The translations under genes and the position numbers were made by a program. From Pontibacillus chungwhensis (GTDB lineage: Bacteria; Bacillota; Bacilli; Bacillales; BH030062), in assembly GCF_030166655.1 (NCBI RefSeq), contig NZ_CP126446.1, positions 2,666,001-2,730,000 on the forward strand: DNA of 64,000 bases. The letters are read 5' to 3'. Under the pieces are notes generated by a model, which made no database searches, was not told where the DNA came from, and saw nothing but the letters and a program-made list of their open reading frames with translations. Below, in pieces: positions 54,214-63,637 of the stretch (positions within the stretch are counted from its first letter, which is position 1; every line of letters starts with the position of its first letter).

Positions 54214-56106
54214 TCAAGCCCTTTGCTTTTGTTCTGGTAATATTTTTTTTATATTTGTAACGATATTTTCAGATGTAAGGCCAATTTCTTGATAAAGTTC
54301 TTTTACGCTACCATGCTCAATAAAGCGATCAGGAACACCCATGCGGTGGATTACCTGATTGTAGTATTGTTGTTCTTCTGCGAATTCTAACACTCCACTA
54401 CCGAAGCCGCCTTTTAAAACAGCTTCTTCAATTGTAAGTATAGGCATGGAACGCTTCATTAAGTCATGGAGCATCGCTTCATCCATCGGCTTAATAAACC
54501 TTGCATTAATGACCTTAACTGAAATACCTTGCTTTCTTAGTTCTTCGCTCGCCTTAAGAGCCATAGGAATGGTGGTTCCAAATGTAAGAATCGCTGCGTC
54601 TGTACCTTCTTGAAGTACCTCCCAGGATCCAATCGGAAGCGCCTTAAGCTCCTCATCCATTTCTACGCCTAGTCCATTTCCTCTTGGATAACGAACAGCA
54701 ATCGGACCATCGTCATATTCAAACGCGGTATGAACCATATGCTGACCTTCATTCTCATCTTTCGGCATCATAATGGTCATATTCGGAAGGTGCCGTAGAA
54801 AGGCGATATCAAACACACCCTGGTGCGTTTCACCGTCAGCTCCGACTAAACCTGCACGGTCAATACCAAACGTTACGTTTAGATTTTGACGACACACGTC
54901 GTGTACCAATTGATCATAGCCACGTTGCATAAAGGTAGAATAAATGGCAAGGAACGGCTTCATACCTTGTGTTGCGATTCCGGCAGCCACTGTCGTCGCA
55001 TGTTGTTCTGCTATCCCCACATCAAATAGTCGATCAGGAAATTCTTCTCCGAATTTCTCAAGCTTTGATCCAAGAATCATAGCTGGGGTAATGGCAGCAA
55101 TACGGTTGTCCGTTCGCGCTTTCTTCCTGAGTGTCTCACTAATGACTTCACTCCACGCAGGCGGTGCATCCGTTGGCTTAATTTTCTCTCCGGATTCAAT
55201 CTTATAAGGTCCTACTCCATGCCACTTATCCTTTTGATCACTCTCAGCAGGATGATAACCTTTCCCTTTCTGAGTCATAACGTGGACAAGGACTGGTCCT
55301 TCAGTCTTTTTAGCATACTGTAGGTTCTCCATTAAATCTTCAAAGTTATGGCCGTCTACAGGTCCATAATACGTAAAACCGAGCTCCTCAAAGAACATCC
55401 CAGGTAGCATGAAGTATTTCATGCTATCTTTCAATCGTTCAGCTGCATTCGCAAGCTTCCCGCCTACTGCTGGAATACGCTTTAACACCCATTCCATTTC
55501 ATCTTTGACCCAGTGATATTTACGAGCACTTCTCATACGCCCTAATACATTATGAAGGGCGCCTACATTCTGAGCAATCGACATTTCATTGTCATTTAAG
55601 ATTACAGTAACGTTCTTCTTCTCATCACCAATATGGTTTAAAGCTTCTAGAGCCATACCACCCGTAAGAGCGCCATCTCCAATAATCGGGAGGATTGAAT
55701 GGTCTTCACCCTTTAAATCTCGAGCAATGGCCATACCCATTGCCGCAGAAAGAGATGTAGAGCTATGCCCTGTTTCCCAAACATCATGCTCACTTTCACA
55801 TCGTTTCGGGAAACCACATAACCCTTGATATTGACGTAATGTATCAAATTGGCCTGTTCGACCCGTTAAGATTTTATGAATATAGGATTGATGTCCCACA
55901 TCGAATAATATTTTATCTTTAGGACTGTCATAAAGCTTATGTAGAGCCAAAGTAAGCTCCACAACCCCTAAATTAGCACCTAAATGTCCACCCGTTACAG
56001 ATAATTTTTCAATGAGAAAGTTACGGACAGAAGCCGCAAACTTTTCGAGATCTTCATTAGAATATTCTTTTAAGAAGGATGGGTCCTTGATAGTATTAAG
56101 ATCCAT
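54214..56106 (-). CDS. dxs: 1-deoxy-D-xylulose-5-phosphate synthase
   Basis: 630 residues, transketolase-like. Thiamine-diphosphate motif [18 protein letters not shown] near 154, [11 protein letters not shown], catalytic HGVGPYK and the pyrimidine-binding [16 protein letters not shown] (in part). First step of the MEP isoprenoid pathway, which feeds IspA encoded on the other side of the OLE RNA. The ATG at 56106 has AGGCGAG. Confidence 0.96.
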   Translation of the reverse strand: MDLNTIKDPSFLKEYSNEDLEKFAASVRNFLIEKLSVTGGHLGANLGVVELTLALHKLYDSPKDKILFDVGHQSYIHKILTGRTGQFDTLRQYQGLCGFPKRCESEHDVWETGHSSTSLSAAMGMAIARDLKGEDHSILPIIGDGALTGGMALEALNHIGDEKKNVTVILNDNEMSIAQNVGALHNVLGRMRSARKYHWVKDEMEWVLKRIPAVGGKLANAAERLKDSMKYFMLPGMFFEELGFTYYGPVDGHNFEDLMENLQYAKKTEGPVLVHVMTQKGKGYHPAESDQKDKWHGVGPYKIESGEKIKPTDAPPAWSEVISETLRKKARTDNRIAAITPAMILGSKLEKFGEEFPDRLFDVGIAEQHATTVAAGIATQGMKPFLAIYSTFMQRGYDQLVHDVCRQNLNVTFGIDRAGLVGADGETHQGVFDIAFLRHLPNMTIMMPKDENEGQHMVHTAFEYDDGPIAVRYPRGNGLGVEMDEELKALPIGSWEVLQEGTDAAILTFGTTIPMALKASEELRKQGISVKVINARFIKPMDEAMLHDLMKRSMPILTIEEAVLKGGFGSGVLEFAEEQQYYNQVIHRMGVPDRFIEHGSVKELYQEIGLTSENIVTNIKKILPEQKQRA

Positions 56107-56125
56107 TCGGGATCACTCGCCTTCA

Positions 56126-56722
56126 TCATGATTTTCTAGAGGATTTTTTACCCCTCGGTAAAATAGTAATGTTTAACTTTCTTTCCACAAGTGAAATAAT
56201 TCGAGCTGCGAAGAAAATGATATCAGTTGACGCGCGAATCGCAAAATACTTCCCTAGCGCCTTGCCCCCAACAGTTACCGCTGCTACTATACTTGTAAAA
56301 ATCACTGAGATGACCAAGTTGGTAGTCGAATCCTCTGAATGTCCAAGAATAAACGTTAAGCGCAAAACAACCATCGTTGCAGCTGTTCCACTTATAACGC
56401 CAGCGATATCTCCGATTACGTCATTACAGAAGCTCGCGAAACGGTCCGCATTTCTGACAATAAGAATCGCCTCTTTGGAACCGTTTACTTTTTCAGCTGC
56501 CATAGCATGAAAAGGAACTTCATCTGCAGCCGTTGCCGCTATACCTAGCATATCGAAGAGTACTCCAATTGATACAATAACGAAAACGATAATGATCCCT
56601 AACAGATAGTACACATCATCTAATATATAATTGGAGATAACTGTAAAAATAGCCGCTAACACAAACGTGATAACGGCGATCCCCAAGCTAAATTTTAAAG
56701 AATTTTTTAGTTGTGTCTTCAT
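56126..56722 (-). CDS. oapA: OLE-associated membrane protein OapA
   Basis: 198 residues with four predicted membrane helices (about 11-33, 37-60, 104-126 and 136-162) and a soluble loop (61-103) with DEVPFHAMAAEKV and NADRFASFCNDVIGDIAG; the C-terminus is basic (RGKKSSRKS). The gene lies directly downstream of the OLE RNA and upstream of dxs, the documented arrangement of oapA in OLE-carrying Firmicutes. OapA binds OLE RNA at the membrane and is required for its localisation; loss impairs growth in ethanol, cold and Mg2+ stress in Bacillus halodurans (established for the family). The soluble part is reminiscent of CNNM/CorC transporters, which is only an impression. ATG at 56722 follows GAGGTTAATCC. 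Confidence 0.92.
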   Translation of the reverse strand: MKTQLKNSLKFSLGIAVITFVLAAIFTVISNYILDDVYYLLGIIIVFVIVSIGVLFDMLGIAATAADEVPFHAMAAEKVNGSKEAILIVRNADRFASFCNDVIGDIAGVISGTAATMVVLRLTFILGHSEDSTTNLVISVIFTSIVAAVTVGGKALGKYFAIRASTDIIFFAARIISLVERKLNITILPRGKKSSRKS

Positions 56723-56789
56723 GGATTAACCTCTATATTTTAAGTTCATTCACGTATATGTATGAAGGTCAGGATGGTCACCTAAAAGA

Positions 56790-57372
56790 TAAAAACTGCG
56801 GCTTAGGTCCAGTAGGTTTTCCCAAGCGAGTACCATGTGTTGCCACATCGGCGGTTCCCCTTTAAACTCACCTTAGCACCGTCACCGATTGCTAGACTGG
56901 ATTGCCACTTAGTCCGCACTATAATCCCTTTCAGGTGTCATGGAACAGTCTAGGAGATTTCCTCGACAGCCTTTGGCCGCTCCTTAGCCTCTTTTGCAGC
57001 GCTGATTTCATATGGTCGGGTAAGCGATCGAATAGTGGCCATCTATCTTTCGCTCAAAAGCCATAATCCCCTCAGAGCCACTCAAGGCAGGCTACGCTGT
57101 GGACCGTTCTTCCCAAAACAATCTCACAGGTTCATACCCCATTTCATAGCAGACGTTTGAGAACAGCCTCCTACAAATATGGGCCTCCGCGGAAGCAGGG
57201 TCAACGCCCACATGCCATTGTGGATCGCCCCGCAACCTTAACTCCCAGCATCGACCCAAGGCTGGGCGCCTCAAGCCAACACAAGGAACTTCATCGATGT
57301 GCCCTTTGGCGGATTTTTAGGCCCGCCTTCAGGAACGGAGGGCCGACTAGAATACTGCACCATCCTGTTTGT
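56790..57372 (-). ncRNA. ole: OLE RNA (ornate, large, extremophilic)
   Basis: A 700-base stretch without a credible gene lies between ispA and oapA. On the - strand it is rich in short complementary segments, and its position (xseB-ispA-OLE-oapA-dxs) equals the one described for OLE RNA in alkaliphilic and halophilic Firmicutes. Pairing examples: CGGCCCTCC with GGAGGCGGGCC-like segments near the 5' end (57330-57345) and GGCCACTATTCG region against CGACCATATG; the 3' end runs to GACCTAAGCCGCAGTTTTT at about 56790. It is large (about 580-600 bases from the promoter), near the known size of about 610. Open frames across it (57092-57274 and 57157-57444) run both ways and lack ribosome binding sites. 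The exact ends are inferred. Confidence 0.88.
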
Positions 57373-57378
57373 ATTTCT

Positions 57379-57407
57379 AATATACCACATTCATTCCAAT
57401 CCCTCAA
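57379..57407 (-). promoter_or_regulatory. Candidate promoter of the OLE RNA
   Basis: On the - strand TTGAGG, 17-base spacer, TATATT, just after the ispA stop codon. Transcription would start near 57372, at the beginning of the structured region, allowing OLE to be made independently of the upstream operon. Confidence 0.55.
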
Positions 57408-57424
57408 TCCACATGTACTGACAA

Positions 57425-58300
57425 TTAATTCTTTCGATCGCTAATGTAATCAATCAGATCCTCTAAAAGGGAACTATCGACGCCAGCTTCCTTAAGAGCA
57501 GCCCTTGCTCGCTCTGCGTACTTCTGTTTGTGCTCGATCGCTCCTTCAAGACCTAACAATTGAGGATATGTACTTTTATGATTTGTTACATCACTACCTA
57601 CTGGCTTCCCGATCTCGCCTTCTTCGCCAATAACATCTAAAATGTCATCCTGGACTTGAAATAACAAACCTATATAGTTTGCGTATGTCTCAATTTGGCG
57701 TAATTGTGTCGGATTGGCCCCTCCAATAAAGGCGCCTGCTACAGCTGAGAATCGTAGCAATTCACCGGTTTTGTGACGGTGTATGGCTTCTAGCTCTTCA
57801 AGGGAGAGTGTTTTCTCTTCTGCCTCCATATCAAGCATCTGACCAGCTACCATTCCTTCAGCACCACTGGCCTTCGATAATTCACGTGTTAGGAATACTT
57901 TTTCACGGTCTGTCAGATGGTCATTAGCTGTAATAACGTGAAAGGCTGCCGTTAGTAATCCGTCCCCAGCTAATATAGCTGTTGCTTCATCAAACTGCAT
58001 ATGATTCGTAGGCTTTCCTCTTCTCACGTCATCATCGTCCATCGCAGGAAGATCATCATGGATAAGAGAATACGTATGAATCATCTCTACCGCACAAGCA
58101 GGAGCGAGCGCTCGATCTTCCATACCACCAAACGCTTCATTGGCAGCCAATAATAAAACAGGGCGAATTCGCTTGCCCCCTGCTTCAATGGAGTATAGGA
58201 TGGACTCTCTCAGTTTTTCAGGAATTTGCATAGAATAGATCTGTTGCTCCATCTGCTGGTTTAACTTAGAGCGCTTATTCTCCAAAAAGGTCCCTAGCAT
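57425..58300 (-). CDS. ispA: Geranylgeranyl/farnesyl diphosphate synthase
   Basis: 291 residues from the ATG at 58300 (AAGGTG just before it); a GTG at 58306 with GGAGGAAG eight bases before is equally possible. First Asp-rich motif SLIHDDLPAMDDDDVRRG, second QVQDDILDV, and the TGELLRFSA helix. Condenses isopentenyl diphosphate to farnesyl diphosphate. Gene follows xseB by a few bases. Confidence 0.94.
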   Translation of the reverse strand: MLGTFLENKRSKLNQQMEQQIYSMQIPEKLRESILYSIEAGGKRIRPVLLLAANEAFGGMEDRALAPACAVEMIHTYSLIHDDLPAMDDDDVRRGKPTNHMQFDEATAILAGDGLLTAAFHVITANDHLTDREKVFLTRELSKASGAEGMVAGQMLDMEAEEKTLSLEELEAIHRHKTGELLRFSAVAGAFIGGANPTQLRQIETYANYIGLLFQVQDDILDVIGEEGEIGKPVGSDVTNHKSTYPQLLGLEGAIEHKQKYAERARAALKEAGVDSSLLEDLIDYISDRKN

Positions 58301-58307
58301 ATGCACC

Positions 58308-58556
58308 TTATTCTTCCTCCTCCACTGAGAAAGACTCAAATTCTCCCTGATCATTCATAATTTGTTGCATCTGTTTTTCAACATTATTCAGTTTGTCGTT
58401 GCAAACCTTAGAAAGCTTCATGCCATCCTGATAATAAGTAATAGCTTTCTCTAAAGGGACATCTCCCTCTTCTAACTTTTCTACGATCTGCTCAAGCTGC
58501 TTCATAGCTTCTTCAAAACTCAATTCTTCTTGTTGTGCTTGCTCTTTTTCACTCAT
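58308..58556 (-). CDS. xseB: Exodeoxyribonuclease VII small subunit
   Basis: 82 residues, coiled-coil. Pattern [26 protein letters not shown] is the family hallmark (shown in part), with [15 protein letters not shown] after it. Forms exonuclease VII with XseA. The 5' end overlaps xseA by 8 bases. Confidence 0.95.
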   Translation of the reverse strand: MSEKEQAQQEELSFEEAMKQLEQIVEKLEEGDVPLEKAITYYQDGMKLSKVCNDKLNNVEKQMQQIMNDQGEFESFSVEEEE

Positions 58557-59901
58557 GGTCTTCCTCCTTTTCCATTCCCCATACTTGGCAATCTAAAACC
58601 CCATCTTGCACTTTAACCTGCAGAGGATCTCCAGGTTGAACATCACCGATTGATTTCACGACACTACCTTCCTGATCAAAAGGAATGGCATATCCTCTTT
58701 TCATGATTTCAAGAGGATTTAGTAATGATAATTTATTTAACATTTGTACATACTGGTTATCTTTCGCTCGCTTTTCCTGCTGCATGGCTCGGTTCATACG
58801 CTTAGTCAATTGAATAAACGTTTGTTTCGCTACGTCTAGCGAGCGCTCAGGGTGCTGTTGCCGAAGACGGTTCATATAGACGTTAAAGTCTTGTCTTCTA
58901 CGTTCTTGAAGCATTGTAGAGGATTTTTTCAAGCGCTCTGATAAGCGGTCTAAGTCCTGCTCTTTCTGCCTCATGAGTTGTTCTGGATATCGAAACGCAT
59001 ACGACTTCTGGAGACGGGTTAGTTGATCTCTTCCCTGACGGTGCTGGACCTGTAGGGCTCGACTAAGACGACTTCTCATGGAATTCACACGCTCTAACAC
59101 CTCTGCCTGAGAAGGTACCGCTACTTCAGCCGCACCTGTTGGTGTTGGGGCTCTGTAATCCGCTACAAAGTCACTAATTGTAAAGTCTGTTTCATGCCCG
59201 ACCGCTGATATAATAGGAATCGTTGATTCGGCAATGGCTCTTGCTACTACTTCTTCATTAAAGGCCCATAGTTCTTCAATAGAACCTCCACCTCGCCCCG
59301 CTATAATGACATCATAATCACCGATTTCATTTACTTGTTTGATTGCCTGGGAAATAGATGGAGCGGCGCTTTTCCCTTGAACGAGAACAGGGAATACCGT
59401 TACGTTTACAAGAGGATAACGCCTTTCTATCGTAGTTAAAATATCGCGCACTGCAGCACCGGTCGGGGAAGTAATGACAGCAATAGATTCTGGATAAGGC
59501 GGAAGAGGCAACTTTCTAGAATCCTCAAAGAGGCCTTCTTTTGAAAGCTTTTTCTTTAGCTCCTCATAAGCAAGGTAAAGAGCGCCTAATCCGTCTGGCT
59601 CCATATGTTGAATATAAAGCTGGTACTGACCATGAGGCTCATATACCCCAATTTCACCCTTAATCAGAACATTCATCCCATCCTCAGGCTTGAACTTCAA
59701 ACGCCGATTGTTCCCCGCAAACATCACTGCATTGACTCTGGATTTGTTATCTTTAATCGTCAAATACATGTGTCCTCGACTGTGATGTTTGAAGTTAGAA
59801 ATTTCCCCCTTTAACCAAATATCAGTTAAATGGGGGTCTGTTTCGAACTTACGTTTAATGTATTTTGTTAAGGCGGACACCGTCAAATATTGATCTTGCA
59901 C
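58549..59901 (-). CDS. xseA: Exodeoxyribonuclease VII large subunit
   Basis: 450 residues. N-terminal OB-fold (about 1-100: [39 protein letters not shown]), then the catalytic region with [38 protein letters not shown], and [28 protein letters not shown] (in part), and a helical C-terminus. Degrades single-stranded DNA in both directions. Confidence 0.96.
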   Translation of the reverse strand: MQDQYLTVSALTKYIKRKFETDPHLTDIWLKGEISNFKHHSRGHMYLTIKDNKSRVNAVMFAGNNRRLKFKPEDGMNVLIKGEIGVYEPHGQYQLYIQHMEPDGLGALYLAYEELKKKLSKEGLFEDSRKLPLPPYPESIAVITSPTGAAVRDILTTIERRYPLVNVTVFPVLVQGKSAAPSISQAIKQVNEIGDYDVIIAGRGGGSIEELWAFNEEVVARAIAESTIPIISAVGHETDFTISDFVADYRAPTPTGAAEVAVPSQAEVLERVNSMRSRLSRALQVQHRQGRDQLTRLQKSYAFRYPEQLMRQKEQDLDRLSERLKKSSTMLQERRRQDFNVYMNRLRQQHPERSLDVAKQTFIQLTKRMNRAMQQEKRAKDNQYVQMLNKLSLLNPLEIMKRGYAIPFDQEGSVVKSIGDVQPGDPLQVKVQDGVLDCQVWGMEKEEDHE

Positions 59902-59903
59902 GG

Positions 59904-60773
59904 TTAAGAACTCCTTTGAGGGATATGATTGAACTGCTTGGCTGCTTTGATTGTATTTTGAAGAAGCATCGTAATCGTCATAGGTCCTACACCACGTGGG
60001 ACGGGGGTAATATAAGAAGCTTTCTCAAGGGCTGATTCAAAATCAACGTCACCTGTCAAACTGCCATCTTCAACACGGTTCACACCTACATCAATGACAA
60101 CAGCACCATCTTTAATGTCTTCTCCGGAAATGAAAGATGGCTTTCCGACAGCTACTATTAGAATGTCTGCACTTTGAGTAAATTCTTTGAGGTTCTTCGT
60201 GCGGGAATGGCAATATGTAACGGTCGCATTTTCATTTAGAAGCATTTGCCCAATCGGCTTTCCGACAATGCGACTGCGGCCGAGTACCACTACGTGTTTT
60301 CCTTCAAGGCTAATCTCTTTTTCCTTAAACATTGTTAAAATTCCTAACGGTGTACAAGGTAAAAAAGTTTCCTTCCCAGCCATCATGCGACCGATGCTTA
60401 TAGGATGGAACCCATCAACGTCTTTACTTGGAGAAATGGCTTCAATGATTTCGTCTTCATTGATATGATCTGGTAATGGAAGTTGTACAAGAACCCCATG
60501 TACTTTAGGATCATGGTTCAGGCGATCCACCAAATCTAACAATTCTTGTTGTGAAACTTGTTCAGGAAGCTCGATTAAGTTCGATTCCAGACCAACTTTT
60601 TTGGAGGCTTTGTCTTTACCTCTTACATAGGATAAAGAAGCGGGATCGTTTCCAACGATTACGACTGTTAACCCAGGAACGACTCCCATCTCTTTAAGAT
60701 CAGCAACCTCTTTAGTCATCCGCTCTCGAATATCTTCTGCTAATTCTCGTCCATAAATAATTTCTGCAGTCAT
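59904..60773 (-). CDS. folD: Methylenetetrahydrofolate dehydrogenase/cyclohydrolase
   Basis: 289 residues from the ATG at 60773 with GAGGGTGG upstream; in-frame extension to 60800 has none. Active-site lysine in YVRGKDKASKKVGL, the VQLPLPDHIN segment, DVDGFHPISIGRM, and the NADP loop VLGRSRIVGKPIG. Interconverts one-carbon folates. Two bases separate it from xseA. Confidence 0.95.
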   Translation of the reverse strand: MTAEIIYGRELAEDIRERMTKEVADLKEMGVVPGLTVVIVGNDPASLSYVRGKDKASKKVGLESNLIELPEQVSQQELLDLVDRLNHDPKVHGVLVQLPLPDHINEDEIIEAISPSKDVDGFHPISIGRMMAGKETFLPCTPLGILTMFKEKEISLEGKHVVVLGRSRIVGKPIGQMLLNENATVTYCHSRTKNLKEFTQSADILIVAVGKPSFISGEDIKDGAVVIDVGVNRVEDGSLTGDVDFESALEKASYITPVPRGVGPMTITMLLQNTIKAAKQFNHIPQRSS

Positions 60774-60792
60774 GGAATCCACCCTCTCACAA

Positions 60793-61185
60793 TTAATCAA
60801 TCATTTTCTTCAATACACCGTTCACAAAACTTCCTGATTTGTCATCGCCAAATGTTTTAGCTAACTCAATTGCTTCATTAATGGAGACCTTTTCAGGGAT
60901 ATCTTCTTGATAGTTCATTTCATACACGGCTATACGCATAATCGTTTTCTCAACAGATGCAATACGATTAAAGGACCATTTCTCAAGATGGTTCGAAATC
61001 TGCTGATCAATTGTTTCCTGGTTTTCTTTCACACCAAAAACAAGTTGATCCAAAAACGCATCATGAACTTGGCCATCTTCTTCCTCTAAAATATTCTCGA
61101 TCGCTTCATTAGCGTCCATTTCATTTATGTCCATTTGAAAAAGCGCCTGAAACGCCTTTTCTCTTGCTGTATGACGATTCATCAT
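60793..61185 (-). CDS. nusB: Transcription antitermination protein NusB
   Basis: 130 residues, all-helical. Pattern [17 protein letters not shown] at the start, then [12 protein letters not shown] and [40 protein letters not shown] (in part). Acts with NusA/NusE in rRNA antitermination. First of the nusB-folD-xse-ispA operon in this organism because the NERD gene and a repeat array separate it from yqhY. Confidence 0.95.
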   Translation of the reverse strand: MMNRHTAREKAFQALFQMDINEMDANEAIENILEEEDGQVHDAFLDQLVFGVKENQETIDQQISNHLEKWSFNRIASVEKTIMRIAVYEMNYQEDIPEKVSINEAIELAKTFGDDKSGSFVNGVLKKMID

Positions 61186-61350
61186 TCATTCTCCTTTATG
61201 TTTCTTTCCGTTAAGAATGATAACACGTAATAATCAGAAATGCTATAAATAATAGAACCTCAGCGATTAAAAGCCAAATCACATTCTTGTCGGCGCGCGG
61301 GGATTTATAGGAACAGCATACCCAAATCTCAGGAGGGGTATCCGTATGGG

Positions 61351-62304
61351 CTATAGGTGAGGAGAATGGTAGCGGAGGGATCGTTTGTGACCTGAGGTTT
61401 GAAAGTCCATCTTACTAAGGAAATAACTAGCCGCCCTGCTGTCATCACGTCGCACAAAGTCTCTAAAGATTGCATTATTCATGTATGGAAAACCTAATAA
61501 GAAATAATCAACTATTGCCTGCTTGTGTGAGTCACGCGAATAGTAATGACAAGTTGAGCACCTCCACCTCTTCCTTAGCCAATTCATATGGAAGCTTTTA
61601 CACTTTGGACACTCGACTCCTTTTTGTAACTCGTCGTAAGATATCGAATACTTATCCAATATATTTGTAGGCGATAAAGGGGTATGGGCATCAAGGATCA
61701 TCTGATTCATATTTCCTGGAAGGGTGGTGGGTGTATTAAATTGAGATTCCAAATTTACAATATGATCAAACAAATTTTCTACTTGGGTGATGGCGTGCTG
61801 ATGAGGGTTGAGCTCAGAGGATTTTATAACAGCGGAAGGGTGTGTGAAGACAACGCAGTATTTAATCGGTAATGCGATGTGATGTGAGGAAAACCATTTA
61901 GATAGGTGCCTGCGCTGACGTCCGACTTGCACAAGAGGATTAGGCAGCCTTTCTTCGCGTGTTTCGCCTTTTCGAATTAACTGACTGAAAGTAGGATCAA
62001 ATTGAATAATTCCTGAAATATTCTTCACTTCTAATATGATGGCGACGCGATTTGTAACAAGGAGGGTATCTATCTGGAATACTTTATCTCCATCCACGAT
62101 CCGTAAATCATGAAAGATGTGGTACTGGCGATCATCAAGATAACTTAGAGGATAATCGAGTTCTTGCTCTCCCCAATAGCCAGCTCTTCTTTTACTAATG
62201 CTCTTCATTACGGCAGATTTTTTCGGATGACGATAAGGTAATCTTTTTTCTAACACTTCTTCTTGTCTAAGTATGAAGGGGATGGTTCTCTTTTTTACGA
62301 TCAT
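61351..62304 (-). CDS. NERD-domain protein with C-terminal zinc ribbon
   Basis: 317 residues from an ATG at 62304 with AAAGGAG. The nuclease-related domain (NERD) covers about 40-170: AGYWGEQELD with Glu46, Asp79 in VFQIDTLLV, and the Glu92-Val-Lys94 pair in IILEVKN give a PD-(D/E)xK-like pattern, so an active nuclease fold is possible. The C-terminal part has Cys232, Cys235, Cys249 and Cys252 in a zinc ribbon. NERD proteins occur on mobile and plasmid DNA and are related to archaeal Holliday-junction-like enzymes. The gene stands alone between nusB and a repeat array, in a junction that is continuous in B. subtilis, so it is probably a later insertion. Confidence 0.82.
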   Translation of the reverse strand: MIVKKRTIPFILRQEEVLEKRLPYRHPKKSAVMKSISKRRAGYWGEQELDYPLSYLDDRQYHIFHDLRIVDGDKVFQIDTLLVTNRVAIILEVKNISGIIQFDPTFSQLIRKGETREERLPNPLVQVGRQRRHLSKWFSSHHIALPIKYCVVFTHPSAVIKSSELNPHQHAITQVENLFDHIVNLESQFNTPTTLPGNMNQMILDAHTPLSPTNILDKYSISYDELQKGVECPKCKSFHMNWLRKRWRCSTCHYYSRDSHKQAIVDYFLLGFPYMNNAIFRDFVRRDDSRAASYFLSKMDFQTSGHKRSLRYHSPHL

Positions 62305-62475
62305 GTAAAACTCCTTTCATTGCTCTTAAATAAATTACATTACAGCATTATTCGACTAAATGTTCGGGTTTCCTTTATTTTTTATAAAATTTGTAATCGG
62401 TGTTTTAGGAGGGGGCTCGAGCATTGATTAGCGGAACTAGTTTTGTTACTGCATTTGGGTTTCGTTTTAGACATT

Positions 62476-63150
62476 GCATCTTTGGTTTATGCACTACGAT
62501 GCGGGATTTCTTCACTGCTCCTTACTTTTTCTGCAGTCCGGCGGGGATTTGGACACTGATGGCCGGCTTTCGACAGTACGGTCGCGCTTTCTTCACTGCG
62601 CAGGCTGTTTCTACACTCCGATCCGGCTTTCTTCATGCCAACAGCTCTTTCTACACTCCGAGCCGGGCTTTCTTCACTGCTCCTCACTCTTTTTGCAGTA
62701 CGGCGGTGGTTTGGACACTGATGGCCGGCTTTCGACAGTACGGTCGCGCTTTCTTCACTACGCAGGCTGTTTCTACACTCCGATCCGGCTTTCTTCATGC
62801 CAACAGCTCTTTCTACACTCCGAGCCGGGCTTTCTTCACTGCTCCTTACTCTTTCTGCAGTCCGGCGGGGGTTTGGACACTGATGGCCGGCTTTCGACAG
62901 TACGGTCGCGCTTTCTTCACTGCGCAGGCTGTTTCTACACTCCGATCCCACTTTCTACATGCCAAAAGCTCTTTCTACACTCCAAGCCGGGCTTTCTTCA
63001 CTGCTCCTCACTCTTTTCGCAGTACGGCGGTGGTTTGGACACTCCGATCCGGCTTTCTACACTCGGGTGGCGCTTTCTTCAGTCCCCAGGCTCTTTCCAC
63101 ACTCCGCCCCGTCTCTCTTCACTCCATCCCCGATTTCGACACTCCGCCCC
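62476..63150. repeat. Higher-order tandem repeat array (20-nt units in 162-bp blocks)
   Basis: About 33 contiguous units of 20-21 bases. Read on the - strand the core is AGTGNNGAAAGC followed by eight variable bases. Eight units form a 162-bp block: the marker GGACACTGATGGCC occurs at 62551, 62713 and 62875, and a shortened version at 63037, each exactly 162 bases apart. The first and last units are more diverged. The region is G+C-rich and A-poor on the + strand compared with its neighbours. 162 is a multiple of three, so frames stay open on both strands (for example 62424-63275, 62474-63298 and 62487-62951); these show no ribosome binding site and are not called as genes. The rest of 62305-62475 holds the NERD gene leader. 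Confidence 0.9.
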
Positions 63151-63156
63151 ACAAAA

Positions 63157-63196
63157 CAAAAAAACCACAAAGAAGACAAGTCGTCTTCTCTGTGGT
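63157..63196 (-). terminator. Terminator of the accC-yqhY operon
   Basis: On the - strand ACCACAGAGAAGAC / GTCTTCTTTGTGGT with a 5-base loop and seven T. It separates yqhY from the repeat array. Confidence 0.9.
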
Positions 63197-63208
63197 TCAA
63201 AGTTCCCT

Positions 63209-63628
63209 TTACACGCCAGGGATCTCTTCTTCTTCGTCCTCTTTTGTTGGTTCCATTTGGATCCCTACGATGTGAACGTTGATTTCTTTAATTTCTAGGG
63301 CGGTCATATTTTTAAGGGCTTGGCGCGTGCTGTCTTGGATCTGCTGGGCTGTTTGTGGGATGGAGATTCCAAAGTCCATGACGACGTAGATATCAATGAC
63401 GATGCCTTCGTCTGACAGTTCAACTTTGATTCCTTTCCCGTGATTCTTCTTTCCGCCAAGACGTTCGGCTACGCCACTTGCAAAGTTACCGCGCATGGAT
63501 GCAACACCTTCGACTTCTGATGCAGCGATACCGGCAATAACTTCAATAACCTCTGGAGCAATTTCCACTTTACCTAAGCTGGAGTCCTCTCCAACATTTA
63601 ATAAATGATTTTCACTCATCTTGGTCAC
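63209..63628 (-). CDS. yqhY: Asp23/Gls24-family envelope stress protein YqhY
   Basis: 139 residues. The Asp23 domain begins at about residue 17 (GKVEIAPEVIEVIAGIAASEVEGV in part) with VDIYVVMDFG and TALEIKEINVHIVGI after it, followed by an acidic tail (EEEE). In bacilli it is encoded after accC and affects acetyl-CoA carboxylase regulation; deletion leads to suppressor mutations in acc genes (established for B. subtilis). Nine bases after accC. Confidence 0.93.
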   Translation of the reverse strand: MTKMSENHLLNVGEDSSLGKVEIAPEVIEVIAGIAASEVEGVASMRGNFASGVAERLGGKKNHGKGIKVELSDEGIVIDIYVVMDFGISIPQTAQQIQDSTRQALKNMTALEIKEINVHIVGIQMEPTKEDEEEEIPGV

Positions 63629-63637
63629 TCCTTTGTG

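Noticed and set aside
56790-57372. RNase P RNA or tmRNA
   Set aside because: The characteristic conserved segments of RNase P RNA (such as AGAGGAAAGTC and ACAGAAACC-like ends) and the tRNA-like ends of tmRNA are not seen; the gene context fits OLE.
57092-57444. Short frames inside the gap between ispA and oapA (60 and 95 codons)
   Set aside because: They run in opposite directions through structured RNA, with no start signals or protein-like pattern.
62476-63150. CRISPR array
   Set aside because: Units are contiguous 20-mers without unique spacers of constant length, are grouped in 162-bp blocks, and no cas gene is near.
62424-63298. Long open frames (about 154, 274 and 283 codons) on both strands
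   Set aside because: They exist only because the repeat block is a multiple of three; they have no ribosome binding site, overlap each other, and encode the array.
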